A stretch of 64,000 nucleotides of DNA from Microbacterium sp. Root53 (lineage in GTDB: Bacteria > Actinomycetota > Actinomycetes > Actinomycetales > Microbacteriaceae), in contig NZ_LMFR01000021.1 of the NCBI RefSeq assembly GCF_001426925.1, forward strand, positions 1 to 64,000, given 5' to 3'. Shown in pieces: positions 56,821 to 64,000 of the stretch (positions are counted from its first letter, which is position 1; the number at the start of each line of letters is the position of its first letter). Under the pieces are notes generated by a model, which was not told where the DNA came from, ran no database searches, and worked only from the letters and a program-made list of their open reading frames with translations. The translations under genes were made by a program, and so were the position numbers.

Positions 56821-58011
56821 CTAGTCCCGCGACATCGCCTGCCGCAGGCGTCCGGGCGCGACGCCGACCGCGTCCCACGCGGCGGCCACGGCGTCGGCCT
56901 CCGCCGATCCTTCGCCGTAGAGCTCGCGGCCGACCGCGATCGTCGTGGCGGCGAACTGCGCGAACGTGGCGGTCGCGGTGAGCCGGTCGCCCGTGAGCGC
57001 CTCGTACCAGATGCGGCCGGCCCGCTCCCACGCGTGGCCGCCCAGCGTCTCGGCGAGCACCACGAAGGCCCGGTTCGGGATGCCCGAGTTGATGTGCACG
57101 CCGCCGTTGTCGTCGGTCGTCTCGACGAAGTCGCGCATGTGCGCCGGCTGCGGGTCCTTGCCGAGCACCGGGTCGTCGTACGCCGTGCCGGGCGCGCGCA
57201 TCGAGCGGATCGCCACGCCGCGCACCCGCTCCGTGAAGATGCCCGCGCCCACCAGCCAGGTCGCCTGATCGGCCGTGTGGCTCTGCAGTCGCTGCTCGAC
57301 CAGCGCGCCGAACACGTCGGACACGTGCTCGTTGAGCGCGCCCGACTGCCCCTGGTACACGAGGTTGGCGGTGCGCTCGGTGACCCCGTGCGCGAGCTCG
57401 TGGCCGATGATGCTGAGCGAGCCGGTGAAGCCGCGGAAGATCTCCCCGTCCCCGTCGCCGAAGACCATGCGGGCGCCGTCCCAGAACGCGTTGTCGTAGC
57501 GGTCGCCGAAGTGCACGGTCGCGTCGAGCCGCATCCCGGCCCCGTCGATGGAGTCGCGCCCGAAGGCCTCCCAGAACAGCGCGTAGGTGTCGCCGAGCCC
57601 GTCGTAGGCCTGGGCCACCGCGAGGTCGCCCGTGTCGGGTTCGCCCTCGGCGCGCACCTGCTCGCCCGGCAGGTCCTCGGTGCCCTTGGCGTCGAAGATC
57701 AGCCGATCGGGCTGCCCCGGGGGCGTCGAGCCGGTGACCGGCTGCTGCAGCCCCGGCCGCGTCGACGGCCGGACCAGGCCCGGCAGTCCCGGCTCGCCGT
57801 TGCGGCGCTCGGCCCGGAACGGTCCGTCGATCCCGAGCGTGCGGCGGGCGGCCTCGGGGGCGTGCTCGAGCTCGACGCCCTCGCCGTCATCCAACCGGGC
57901 GATCCGCCGCAGCAGGAACGGCGGCACGATGCCGCGATGGACCGGCCCGTGCGCGACGGGCGGGCGGGCGCCGGCCGGGGCCTGGGGGTTCTCGGGTGCC
58001 GGGGGAGTCAT
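56821..58011 (-). CDS. Protealysin-like M4 metallopeptidase
   Basis: 396 aa. No signal peptide; residues 29-36 give the protealysin precursor motif PPFLLRRI. Zinc site HELAHG (204-209) with the third ligand in ALNEHVSDVFG, active-site region NGGVHINSGIPN. It is therefore a cytoplasmic zymogen of the thermolysin family. Next to its inhibitor emfourin. The start overlaps the preceding frame as ATGA. In other bacteria such pairs are linked to host invasion or competition. Confidence 0.9.
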   Translation of the reverse strand: MTPPAPENPQAPAGARPPVAHGPVHRGIVPPFLLRRIARLDDGEGVELEHAPEAARRTLGIDGPFRAERRNGEPGLPGLVRPSTRPGLQQPVTGSTPPGQPDRLIFDAKGTEDLPGEQVRAEGEPDTGDLAVAQAYDGLGDTYALFWEAFGRDSIDGAGMRLDATVHFGDRYDNAFWDGARMVFGDGDGEIFRGFTGSLSIIGHELAHGVTERTANLVYQGQSGALNEHVSDVFGALVEQRLQSHTADQATWLVGAGIFTERVRGVAIRSMRAPGTAYDDPVLGKDPQPAHMRDFVETTDDNGGVHINSGIPNRAFVVLAETLGGHAWERAGRIWYEALTGDRLTATATFAQFAATTIAVGRELYGEGSAEADAVAAAWDAVGVAPGRLRQAMSRD

Positions 58012-58808
58012 ACCCCGATGCTGTCAGCACCCGCGGACATCCGCACGGCCCGCGCGGGCGCGCCGCGGATCAGCCGCGCGCGCCGAGCTCCTCGAGCGCC
58101 GCGGCCTGATGGCGGTGCCCGAAGCCCGTACCGCTCCGCGATGTGGTGCGGGTGCCAGGGCGTGCCACGGCCGCGCTCGGCGAGCACCGGCACGAGCATC
58201 TCCAGCGCCGCGAACACCGCGAACAGGGCGAGCGCGACGGGCAGCGGCGGGTCGACGAAGATCTGGACGATCCATCCGATCTGCAGCGCCCCGACCATCC
58301 CGGCGTAGCGGAGGGCGGTCGCGCGGTGCTCGGCGCTGTGCCGCGCCGCGCGCAGCCAGAGCCAGATGCCGCTCGCGCGCATCACGACGTACCCGGCCAC
58401 CACGACGGCGTTGTCCAGGTGGTGGCCCTCGTCGATCGAGTGGAACAGATCCGGCAGGCCCAGGGCGAGGATGATCACGCCCACCATCTGGACCATGGTC
58501 GCGACCCGGAACACCACGTCGTCGTTGTCGGACGCCGACGCGAGCCACGTGTAGTTGATCCACGCCCACGTCACCGCGAACACCGCCAGGACGAATCCGA
58601 CGGCGGCGGCGGCGATGTGCCCGAGCTCCAGGAGATGGGCGGCCTGCGTTCCCGCCTGGCTGAACGCCACGACGAACGTCAGGTCGTACAGCAGCTCGAG
58701 CGGTGTGGCCGAGCGGTGCGTCTCGCGGGGGTCGCGGCCCACATGCGGCGGCGCCGGTGGTGGAGCGGACCGGGCGCGTGAGGCGACGTCATGCCCACAT
58801 CGTGTCAC
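58008..58808 (-). pseudogene. LtrA (low temperature requirement A) family protein, damaged C-terminus
   Basis: 266 codons from GTG 58808 (GTG 58742 possible). Six membrane segments with the LtrA signature SATPLELLYDLTFVVAFSQAG at the start and PWHPHHIAERYGL near residue 228. Full LtrA proteins go on for another 130 residues or so with more helices. Here the sequence after YGL is Arg/Gly/Ala-rich and nonhelical, and a different frame directly after it reads GFGHRHQAAALEELGARG to a stop, which could be the original end after a deletion. Probably nonfunctional. Confidence 0.6.
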
Positions 58809-58823
58809 GGCCGCGGGCGGGCA

Positions 58824-60125
58824 TCACCGGTCGAGCAGGTAGGCGCGGGTGCGGGCGCGCTCGCGGAGGATCATGGCGATCCCGAGCAGCCAGAGCGGGA
58901 TCTGCGTCGCGAACGCCCAGCGGAACGCGTCGGCCGAGTAGAGCTCGGGCGAGCCGGCGCCCTGCACGTCCATCGCGATGCCGATGAACAGGATGGCCAG
59001 GAGCCCCGCCAGGAAGCCGCCGACGTTCGTGACGCCGGTCGCCGTGCTCAGCCGGTGCGCCGGATTGTGCGCGCGGGCGAAGTCGAACGCGACCATGGAC
59101 GCCGGTCCGCCCGCCGCGAGCGCGACCACGAGCACGACGAGGAGCCACACGGGCGCGGGCGAGGGCCGCAGCAGGACGACGCTCCACACCAGCAGCTGCA
59201 CCCACACGGCCGGGAGCACCAGGAGCCGGGAGCGCCGGTGCGGGTGCCGCGCCGAGAGCGCCCCGACCACGGGACCGAGCACGATGCCCGCGACGACGTA
59301 GATGCTGGTCACGGTCGCGGCCTGCGCGGTGCTGAGGCCCTCGCCCGCCGTGAGGAAGGGCACGCCCCACAGCATCACGAACGCCGACCCGGCGAACGGC
59401 GTGGTGAAGTGCGTCCAGAAGGCGAGCCGCGTGCCGGGGTGGGACCACGCCGCCCGGATGCCCTGCCGCGTGTCGATCGACGACGTCACGACCGTGATCG
59501 CGCCGGTGTCGGTGTCGACCGAGAGGTCGGCGGGCAGCTGCGGCGGATGGTTCCGGACGATGAGCGCGATCAGCACCGCGAACACGAGCGCGGAGCCCGC
59601 GAGCGCCCCGAACGCGACCTGCCAGCTCGTCGCGTGCAGCAGCAGGGGGAGCGGCACGAGGGCCACGACCTGGCCGAGCTGGCCCAGGATGCCCGTGAGC
59701 TGCATCATGAGCGAGCCGCGCTGGGCCGGGAACCACGTGGCGATCAGGCGCAGCACGCCCGGGAAGATGGCGGCGTCGCCGGCGCCGAGCAGCATGCGCG
59801 CCGCGATGGCCACGCCCACGTCCGGGGACAGGGCCATGACGACCTGGCCGGCCGCCATGAGCACCATCCCGAGCGCCATGATGGGGCGCGCGCCCCACCG
59901 GTCGAGCCACACGCCCACCGGCAGCTGCATGAACCCGTAGACGGCGAGCTGGAGCACCGCGAACATCGACAGGGTCGAGGCGTCGGCCTCGAACCGGTGC
60001 GCGGCGTCGACGCCGACGCCCGACAGCGAGGTGCGGTTGGTGATGGCGAGCACGTACCCGAGCACGCCGATGCCCCACATCAGCCACATGCGCCAGGACG
60101 GCGCGGGCGCGTACGCGGTGCTCAT
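58824..60125 (-). CDS. MFS transporter
   Basis: 433 aa with 12 helices. VLAITNRTSLSGVG near the start, GVWLDRWGARPIM (motif A), and GDAAIFPGVLRLIATWFPAQRGSLMMQ, which places it with NNP/ACS-like carriers. It overlaps the LOG-family gene upstream by ATGA (60122-60125), so the two are translated together. Substrate not known. Confidence 0.8.
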   Translation of the reverse strand: MSTAYAPAPSWRMWLMWGIGVLGYVLAITNRTSLSGVGVDAAHRFEADASTLSMFAVLQLAVYGFMQLPVGVWLDRWGARPIMALGMVLMAAGQVVMALSPDVGVAIAARMLLGAGDAAIFPGVLRLIATWFPAQRGSLMMQLTGILGQLGQVVALVPLPLLLHATSWQVAFGALAGSALVFAVLIALIVRNHPPQLPADLSVDTDTGAITVVTSSIDTRQGIRAAWSHPGTRLAFWTHFTTPFAGSAFVMLWGVPFLTAGEGLSTAQAATVTSIYVVAGIVLGPVVGALSARHPHRRSRLLVLPAVWVQLLVWSVVLLRPSPAPVWLLVVLVVALAAGGPASMVAFDFARAHNPAHRLSTATGVTNVGGFLAGLLAILFIGIAMDVQGAGSPELYSADAFRWAFATQIPLWLLGIAMILRERARTRAYLLDR

Positions 60126-61219
60126 GCGCCGCGCGTCACGATCTCGGCGGCCTCGTCGACCGTCTCGACCAGGTGGACGTGCGGCTCCATGGGCCGCCCC
60201 TTCGCGAGCGCCCGCAGCAGCGCCCACGCCGGCAGGGTCTCGGTCCAGTGCTCCCGGCCCACGAGCACCATGGGCGCGATCGCGTCCTCGCTCGCGTAGT
60301 AGTTCTCGCACGCGTCCTGGAAGATCTCCTGCACCGTGCCGCCCGCGCCCGGCAGGAACACGATCCCGCTCGCGCACACCTGCAGCAGGATCGCCTCGCG
60401 CTGCGCGTTGCGGAAGTACTTCGCGATCGCGGTCGCGAACAGGTTGGGAGGCTCGTGCCCGTAATGCCAGGTCGGCACGCCCAGCGTGTCCGTCGCCGGC
60501 ACGTCCGCCGCCTGCGTCAGCACCACGCGCGCCGCCGCGAGCCACGCGTCGACCGACGGGTGGTAGGAGGGTGCGGTCGCGAGCGTGACGAGCGCCTCGT
60601 CGAGGACCATCTCGTCGGCGGCGCTCAGGCGCGCGCCGAGATTGGCCGCCTCCATCGCCCCCGGCCCGCCGCCGGTCGCCACCGTGAAGCCGGCCCGGCC
60701 GAGCAGGCGACCGAGGCGCGCCGCGCCGGCGTAGTCGCGCTCGCCGCGGCGCATGGCGTGCCCGCCCATGACGCCGACGAGGCGCCGTCCGGCGACCCAT
60801 CCGGCCAGGGCGCGGTCGATTCCGTCGTCGTGGAGCACGCGCCCGAGCAGCGCGTCGGGCGCATCGTGCCCCTGCGACCACGCGTACGCGCGCCCGTCGA
60901 GGCTGCCGCGATAGTCCGGGGTGTCGTAGAGCTCGTCGGCCGTGTACAGCGTCGCGCGGTGCGGATCGGCCGGCGCGGCGCTCACGTCCGGCAGGATGAG
61001 CGCGCCGCGTGCGGCGTGCAGCAGCTCGTCGCCGGGGGCGAACGTGCAGCCCGCGAACGTCGTGCGGGACGTGTCCCGGTCCGCGAGCTCCCGCGAGCGG
61101 TCCCGCAGATCCAGCCCGATCAGGCGCCAGCCCGTGAGGTGCCGCGCGCCTTCCGCCAGACGCCGGTCGAGCTCCGCCAGCGACTCGACCGTGACGATCC
61201 GTCCCGCGCGGTGCTTCAT
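60122..61219 (-). CDS. LOG-family protein (nucleotide 5'-monophosphate phosphoribohydrolase fold)
   Basis: 365 aa. LOG/TIGR00730 motifs VMGGHAMRRGE, GFTVATGGGPGAMEAANLGA (about 180-199) and FLPGAGGTVQEIFQD (about 288-302; the usual PGGxGTxxE is PGAGGTxxE). The N-terminal 130 residues form an extra domain seen in the long actinobacterial form. The short members release bases from nucleoside monophosphates (cytokinin activation); substrate here is unknown. Co-translated with the MFS gene. Confidence 0.82.
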   Translation of the reverse strand: MKHRAGRIVTVESLAELDRRLAEGARHLTGWRLIGLDLRDRSRELADRDTSRTTFAGCTFAPGDELLHAARGALILPDVSAAPADPHRATLYTADELYDTPDYRGSLDGRAYAWSQGHDAPDALLGRVLHDDGIDRALAGWVAGRRLVGVMGGHAMRRGERDYAGAARLGRLLGRAGFTVATGGGPGAMEAANLGARLSAADEMVLDEALVTLATAPSYHPSVDAWLAAARVVLTQAADVPATDTLGVPTWHYGHEPPNLFATAIAKYFRNAQREAILLQVCASGIVFLPGAGGTVQEIFQDACENYYASEDAIAPMVLVGREHWTETLPAWALLRALAKGRPMEPHVHLVETVDEAAEIVTRGA

Positions 61220-61297
61220 CCTGCCTCCTCGGATCCAGTCTGCCCCACGGTGCGCGGGCGGTCGTCCGATGTCGGCGGGGCCTGCGAGGCTGGACGC

Positions 61298-63418
61298 ATG
61301 TTCCACGATCCCTCGCCCGCCGACGTGCCCTCCGATGCGCTCCGGGATGAGGCGCTCGCCGCGCTGCGCCGCCTCGTGGGGCGGGACGAGGCGGTGTTCC
61401 ACGAGGGGCAGTACGAGGCGATCGAGGCGCTGGTCGGGCGCCGGCGCCGCGCGCTCGTGGTGCAGCGCACCGGATGGGGCAAGTCCGCCGTGTACTTCGT
61501 GGCCACGCGGCTGCTGCGGGATCGCGGGGCCGGGCCGACCGTGCTCGTGTCGCCCCTGATCGCCCTCATGCGGGATCAGATCGAGGCGGCCGCGCGGGCA
61601 GGCGTGCGCGCGGTCGCGATCAACTCGACGAACGCGCACGAGTGGGCCGAGGTGCTCGCGCGGCTGGACGCCGACGAGGTCGACGTGCTGCTGGTGTCGC
61701 CCGAGCGCCTGAACAACCCGTCGTTCCGCGACGAGCAGCTGCCCGCGCTGGTGCGCCGCATCGGCATGCTCGTGGTCGACGAGGCGCACTGCATCAGCGA
61801 CTGGGGCCACGACTTCCGGCCCGACTACCGCCGGCTCCGCGATCTCATCGCGCAGATGCCCGCGGGCGTGCCCGTGCTGGCGACGACCGCGACCGCGAAC
61901 AGCCGCGTCGTCGCGGACGTCGTCGAGCAGCTCGGATCGCAGGACGTGACCACGATCCGCGGTCCGCTGGCGCGGTCGTCGCTGCGCCTGGGCGTGCTGC
62001 GCCTGCCCGACGCCACAGCCCGGCTCGCATGGCTGCTGAGCCACCTCGACGAGCTCCCCGGCTCCGGGATCATCTACACGCTCACGGTGGCCGCCGCGGT
62101 CGACACCGCGCGGCTGCTGCGCGAGCACGGGCACGCGGTGCGGGCCTACACGGGCCAGACCGACGCCGACGAGCGCGCGGAGTCCGAGGCCATGCTCAAG
62201 CGCAACGAGGTCAAGGCGCTCGTGGCGACGAGCGCGCTCGGGATGGGCTTCGACAAGCCCGACCTCGGCTTCGTGCTGCACCTCGGGGCGCCGTCGTCGC
62301 CCGTGGCGTACTACCAGCAGGTCGGCCGCGCGGGCCGCGCGACGGACTCGGCCGACGTCGTGCTGCTGCCGGGCCCCGAGGACCGGGACATCTGGCACTA
62401 CTTCGCGACCGCCTCCATGCCGGATCAGGAGCGCGCCGAGCGCGTGCTCGCCGCGCTCGGCGCGGCGGCCGCTCCGCTGTCGACGCCCGCGCTGGAGGCG
62501 ATCGTGGACATCCGGCGCACCCCGCTCGAGCTGCTGCTCAAGGTGCTCGATGTCGACGGCGCGGTCCGGCGGGAGCGCGGCGGGTGGGTCGCGACCGGGG
62601 CGCCGTGGGACTACGACGCCGAGCGGTATCAGCGGATCGCCGCCGCGCGCCGCGCCGAGCAGGACGACATGCTCGCGTACGAGAGCACCACCGGGTGCCG
62701 CATGGAGTTCCTGCAGTGCCGCCTCGACGACGACACGGCCGTCCCGTGCGGACGGTGCGACAACTGCGCGGGTCCGTGGCTCTCCGCCCGCATCGAACGC
62801 GACGTGACGGCACAGGCCGCCTCCGCGCTCGACCGCGTCGGGGTGCCGATCGAGGTGCGCCGGCAGTGGCCGTCCGGCCTCGACCGCCTCGGGGTGCCGC
62901 TGACCGGGCGGATCGCCCCGGGCGAGCAGGCGCTCGAGGGACGCGCGCTCGCGCGCCTCACCGACCTCGGCTGGGGCGGCGCCCTGCGGGAGCTGTTCGC
63001 GGCCGGCGCCCCCGACCAGGACGTACCGCCCCGGCTCCTCGACGCGTGCGTGCGGGTGCTGGCGGAGTGGGGCTGGGAGCGGCGCCCCGCGGCGGTCGTC
63101 TCCGTGCCGTCGCGCACGCGACCGCGGCTGGTGACGTCGCTCGCGCACGGGCTCGCGCAGATCGGCCGGCTGCCGTACCTCGGCGACCTGGCCGCCGATC
63201 CGGCGGCGCCGGCCGGCCGACCCGACGGCAACAGCGCCTTCCGGGTGGCCGACGTGCACGGGCGGTTCGACGCCTCCGGGCTCGCGCTGCCCGACGGCCC
63301 CGTCCTGCTGGTGGACGACCTGGCCGACAGCCGCTGGACGCTCACCCTGGCGGCGCGCGAGCTGCGCCGCGCCGGAGCGGAGTCGGTGCTGCCCTTCGCG
63401 CTCGCGCTGCGCGCCTGA
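61298..63418 (+). CDS. RecQ-family helicase fused to a phosphoribosyltransferase domain
   Basis: 706 aa. Walker A QRTGWGKSAVYF (about 56-67), DEAHC (about 162), motif VI QVGRAGR, RecQ zinc region with CRMEFLQC (about 467-474) and CGRCDNC (about 484-490). The last 130 or so residues form a PRTase domain with the PRPP loop VLLVDDLADSRWTLTLAA (about 669-686). Known fusion in Actinobacteria; role of the PRTase part is unclear. DNA repair. An AGGCTGGACGC before the ATG may support a leaderless start. Confidence 0.92.
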   Translation: MFHDPSPADVPSDALRDEALAALRRLVGRDEAVFHEGQYEAIEALVGRRRRALVVQRTGWGKSAVYFVATRLLRDRGAGPTVLVSPLIALMRDQIEAAARAGVRAVAINSTNAHEWAEVLARLDADEVDVLLVSPERLNNPSFRDEQLPALVRRIGMLVVDEAHCISDWGHDFRPDYRRLRDLIAQMPAGVPVLATTATANSRVVADVVEQLGSQDVTTIRGPLARSSLRLGVLRLPDATARLAWLLSHLDELPGSGIIYTLTVAAAVDTARLLREHGHAVRAYTGQTDADERAESEAMLKRNEVKALVATSALGMGFDKPDLGFVLHLGAPSSPVAYYQQVGRAGRATDSADVVLLPGPEDRDIWHYFATASMPDQERAERVLAALGAAAAPLSTPALEAIVDIRRTPLELLLKVLDVDGAVRRERGGWVATGAPWDYDAERYQRIAAARRAEQDDMLAYESTTGCRMEFLQCRLDDDTAVPCGRCDNCAGPWLSARIERDVTAQAASALDRVGVPIEVRRQWPSGLDRLGVPLTGRIAPGEQALEGRALARLTDLGWGGALRELFAAGAPDQDVPPRLLDACVRVLAEWGWERRPAAVVSVPSRTRPRLVTSLAHGLAQIGRLPYLGDLAADPAAPAGRPDGNSAFRVADVHGRFDASGLALPDGPVLLVDDLADSRWTLTLAARELRRAGAESVLPFALALRA

Positions 63419-63452
63419 GAGGCTCCCGGGCCGGCGGGCCGTGACCGGCACG

Positions 63453-63458
63453 TACGCT
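63453..63458 (+). promoter_or_regulatory. -10 box of a leaderless transcript for the sugar porter
   Basis: TACGCT, 7 nt before ATG 63466. Confidence 0.5.
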
Positions 63459-63465
63459 CGAATGC

Positions 63466-64000
63466 ATGACCGTGACGGCATATAGACGCGTGAACGCCCG
63501 TGTGACCGGCATCGCCCTCGCGGCGGCGCTCGGCGGATTCCTCTTCGGCTTCGACACGGCCGTGATCAACGGCGCGGTCGACGCGCTGGCCGGGGAGTTC
63601 GCCCTGGACGCCGCCCTCAAGGGCTTCGCGGTGTCGAGCGCGCTGCTCGGATGCGCGGTCGGCGCGTGGTTCGCCGGGTCGATGGCCAACCGCTGGGGTC
63701 GCGTGCCCGTCATGCTCGCCGCCGCGGTCCTGTTCCTGGTCTCGGCGGTCGGGTCCGGCCTCGCGACCGGCGTGGCCGACCTCATCCTGTGGCGGGTGAT
63801 CGGCGGCCTCGGCGTGGGAGCCGCCTCCGTGATCGCGCCGGCATACATCGCCGAGGTGTCACCGGCGCACATCCGGGGCCGGCTTGGATCGCTGCAGCAG
63901 CTCGCGATCGTGAGCGGCATCTTCGTGGCGCTGCTGTCCAACGCCGTGCTCGCCGCCGTGTCGGGCGGCGCGGCCGAGGTGCTCTGGATGGGCCTGCCCG
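63466..64000 (+). CDS. Sugar porter (SP) family MFS transporter, partial
   Basis: First 178 codons; continues beyond the window. ALGGFLFGFDTAVINGAV (helix 1) with the typical GFD motif, then NRWGRVPVMLA (motif A region), WRVIGGLGVGAASVIAPAYIAEVSPAHIRG (helix 4-5, PAYIAEVSP), and LQQLAIVSGIF. Proton-linked or facilitated uptake of a hexose, pentose or inositol. Confidence 0.85.
   Translation, partial: MTVTAYRRVNARVTGIALAAALGGFLFGFDTAVINGAVDALAGEFALDAALKGFAVSSALLGCAVGAWFAGSMANRWGRVPVMLAAAVLFLVSAVGSGLATGVADLILWRVIGGLGVGAASVIAPAYIAEVSPAHIRGRLGSLQQLAIVSGIFVALLSNAVLAAVSGGAAEVLWMGLP

Overview
The window comes from a very GC-rich Gram-positive actinobacterium (about 70 % G+C by eye), most likely Microbacterium or another member of the Microbacteriaceae. 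I base this on strong GC-ending codon bias, frequent GTG/TTG starts, leaderless promoters (TANNNT about 6-8 nt before ATG), a DUF222/HNH gene, UdgX, RecQ fused to a phosphoribosyltransferase domain, and Actinobacteria-type lipoproteins. No gene points to a plasmid or phage; the window reads as chromosome with one decayed mobile patch at the left end.

Layout. 1-2750: the right end of an IS3-type element, then a decaying stress/redox patch (general stress protein, N-terminally truncated Hsp20, redoxin remnant joined by a deletion, intact zinc-ribbon thioredoxin, restriction-like PD-(D/E)XK protein lacking its front). 2840-6591: secreted metallophosphatase/5'-nucleotidase, AMIN-like lipoprotein, the uracil-crosslinking enzyme UdgX and a VOC protein. 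6837-15070: a valine/isobutyrate catabolic block (mmsA, acyl-CoA dehydrogenase, mmsB, divergent MarR regulator) leading into etfB-etfA, a membrane cytochrome b and an SDR. 15284-25449: housekeeping and accessory genes (DUF222-HNH, Leu/Val dehydrogenase, ArsR-SRPBCC pair, desaturase, MFS, KTSC and YdeI-type proteins).

25527-40738 is a large L-arabinose/arabino-oligosaccharide locus: LacI regulator 1, araB-araD-araA, LacI regulator 2, an ABC importer (two permeases plus binding protein), an intracellular GH51 arabinofuranosidase, and a ChvE-GguAB-type monosaccharide importer. Two operator types are visible: TGTGAGCGCTAACA before araB and before chvE, and TTTACATCGATGTAAA before the oligosaccharide importer. 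Oligosaccharides would be imported, trimmed by GH51, and the arabinose isomerised, phosphorylated and epimerised to xylulose 5-phosphate.

40739-44277 holds a broken ABC-F gene bordered by a perfect 97-bp inverted repeat, with a leaderless 8-codon uORF in its leader, then an MHS-type transporter and an unusual tRNA-like gene with a CAT anticodon loop. 44278-47792 is a minus-strand group (flavin monooxygenase-like, DUF72, Vms1/Rv2629-like, acidic protein). 47950-56476 holds pepN and a huge secreted amylase-pullulanase under LacI-type operators; its 3' end runs into a nested palindromic element. 56505-58808 is an emfourin-protealysin pair behind a damaged LtrA gene. 58824-64000 holds an MFS transporter, a LOG-family protein, the RecQ-PRTase helicase and the start of a sugar porter.
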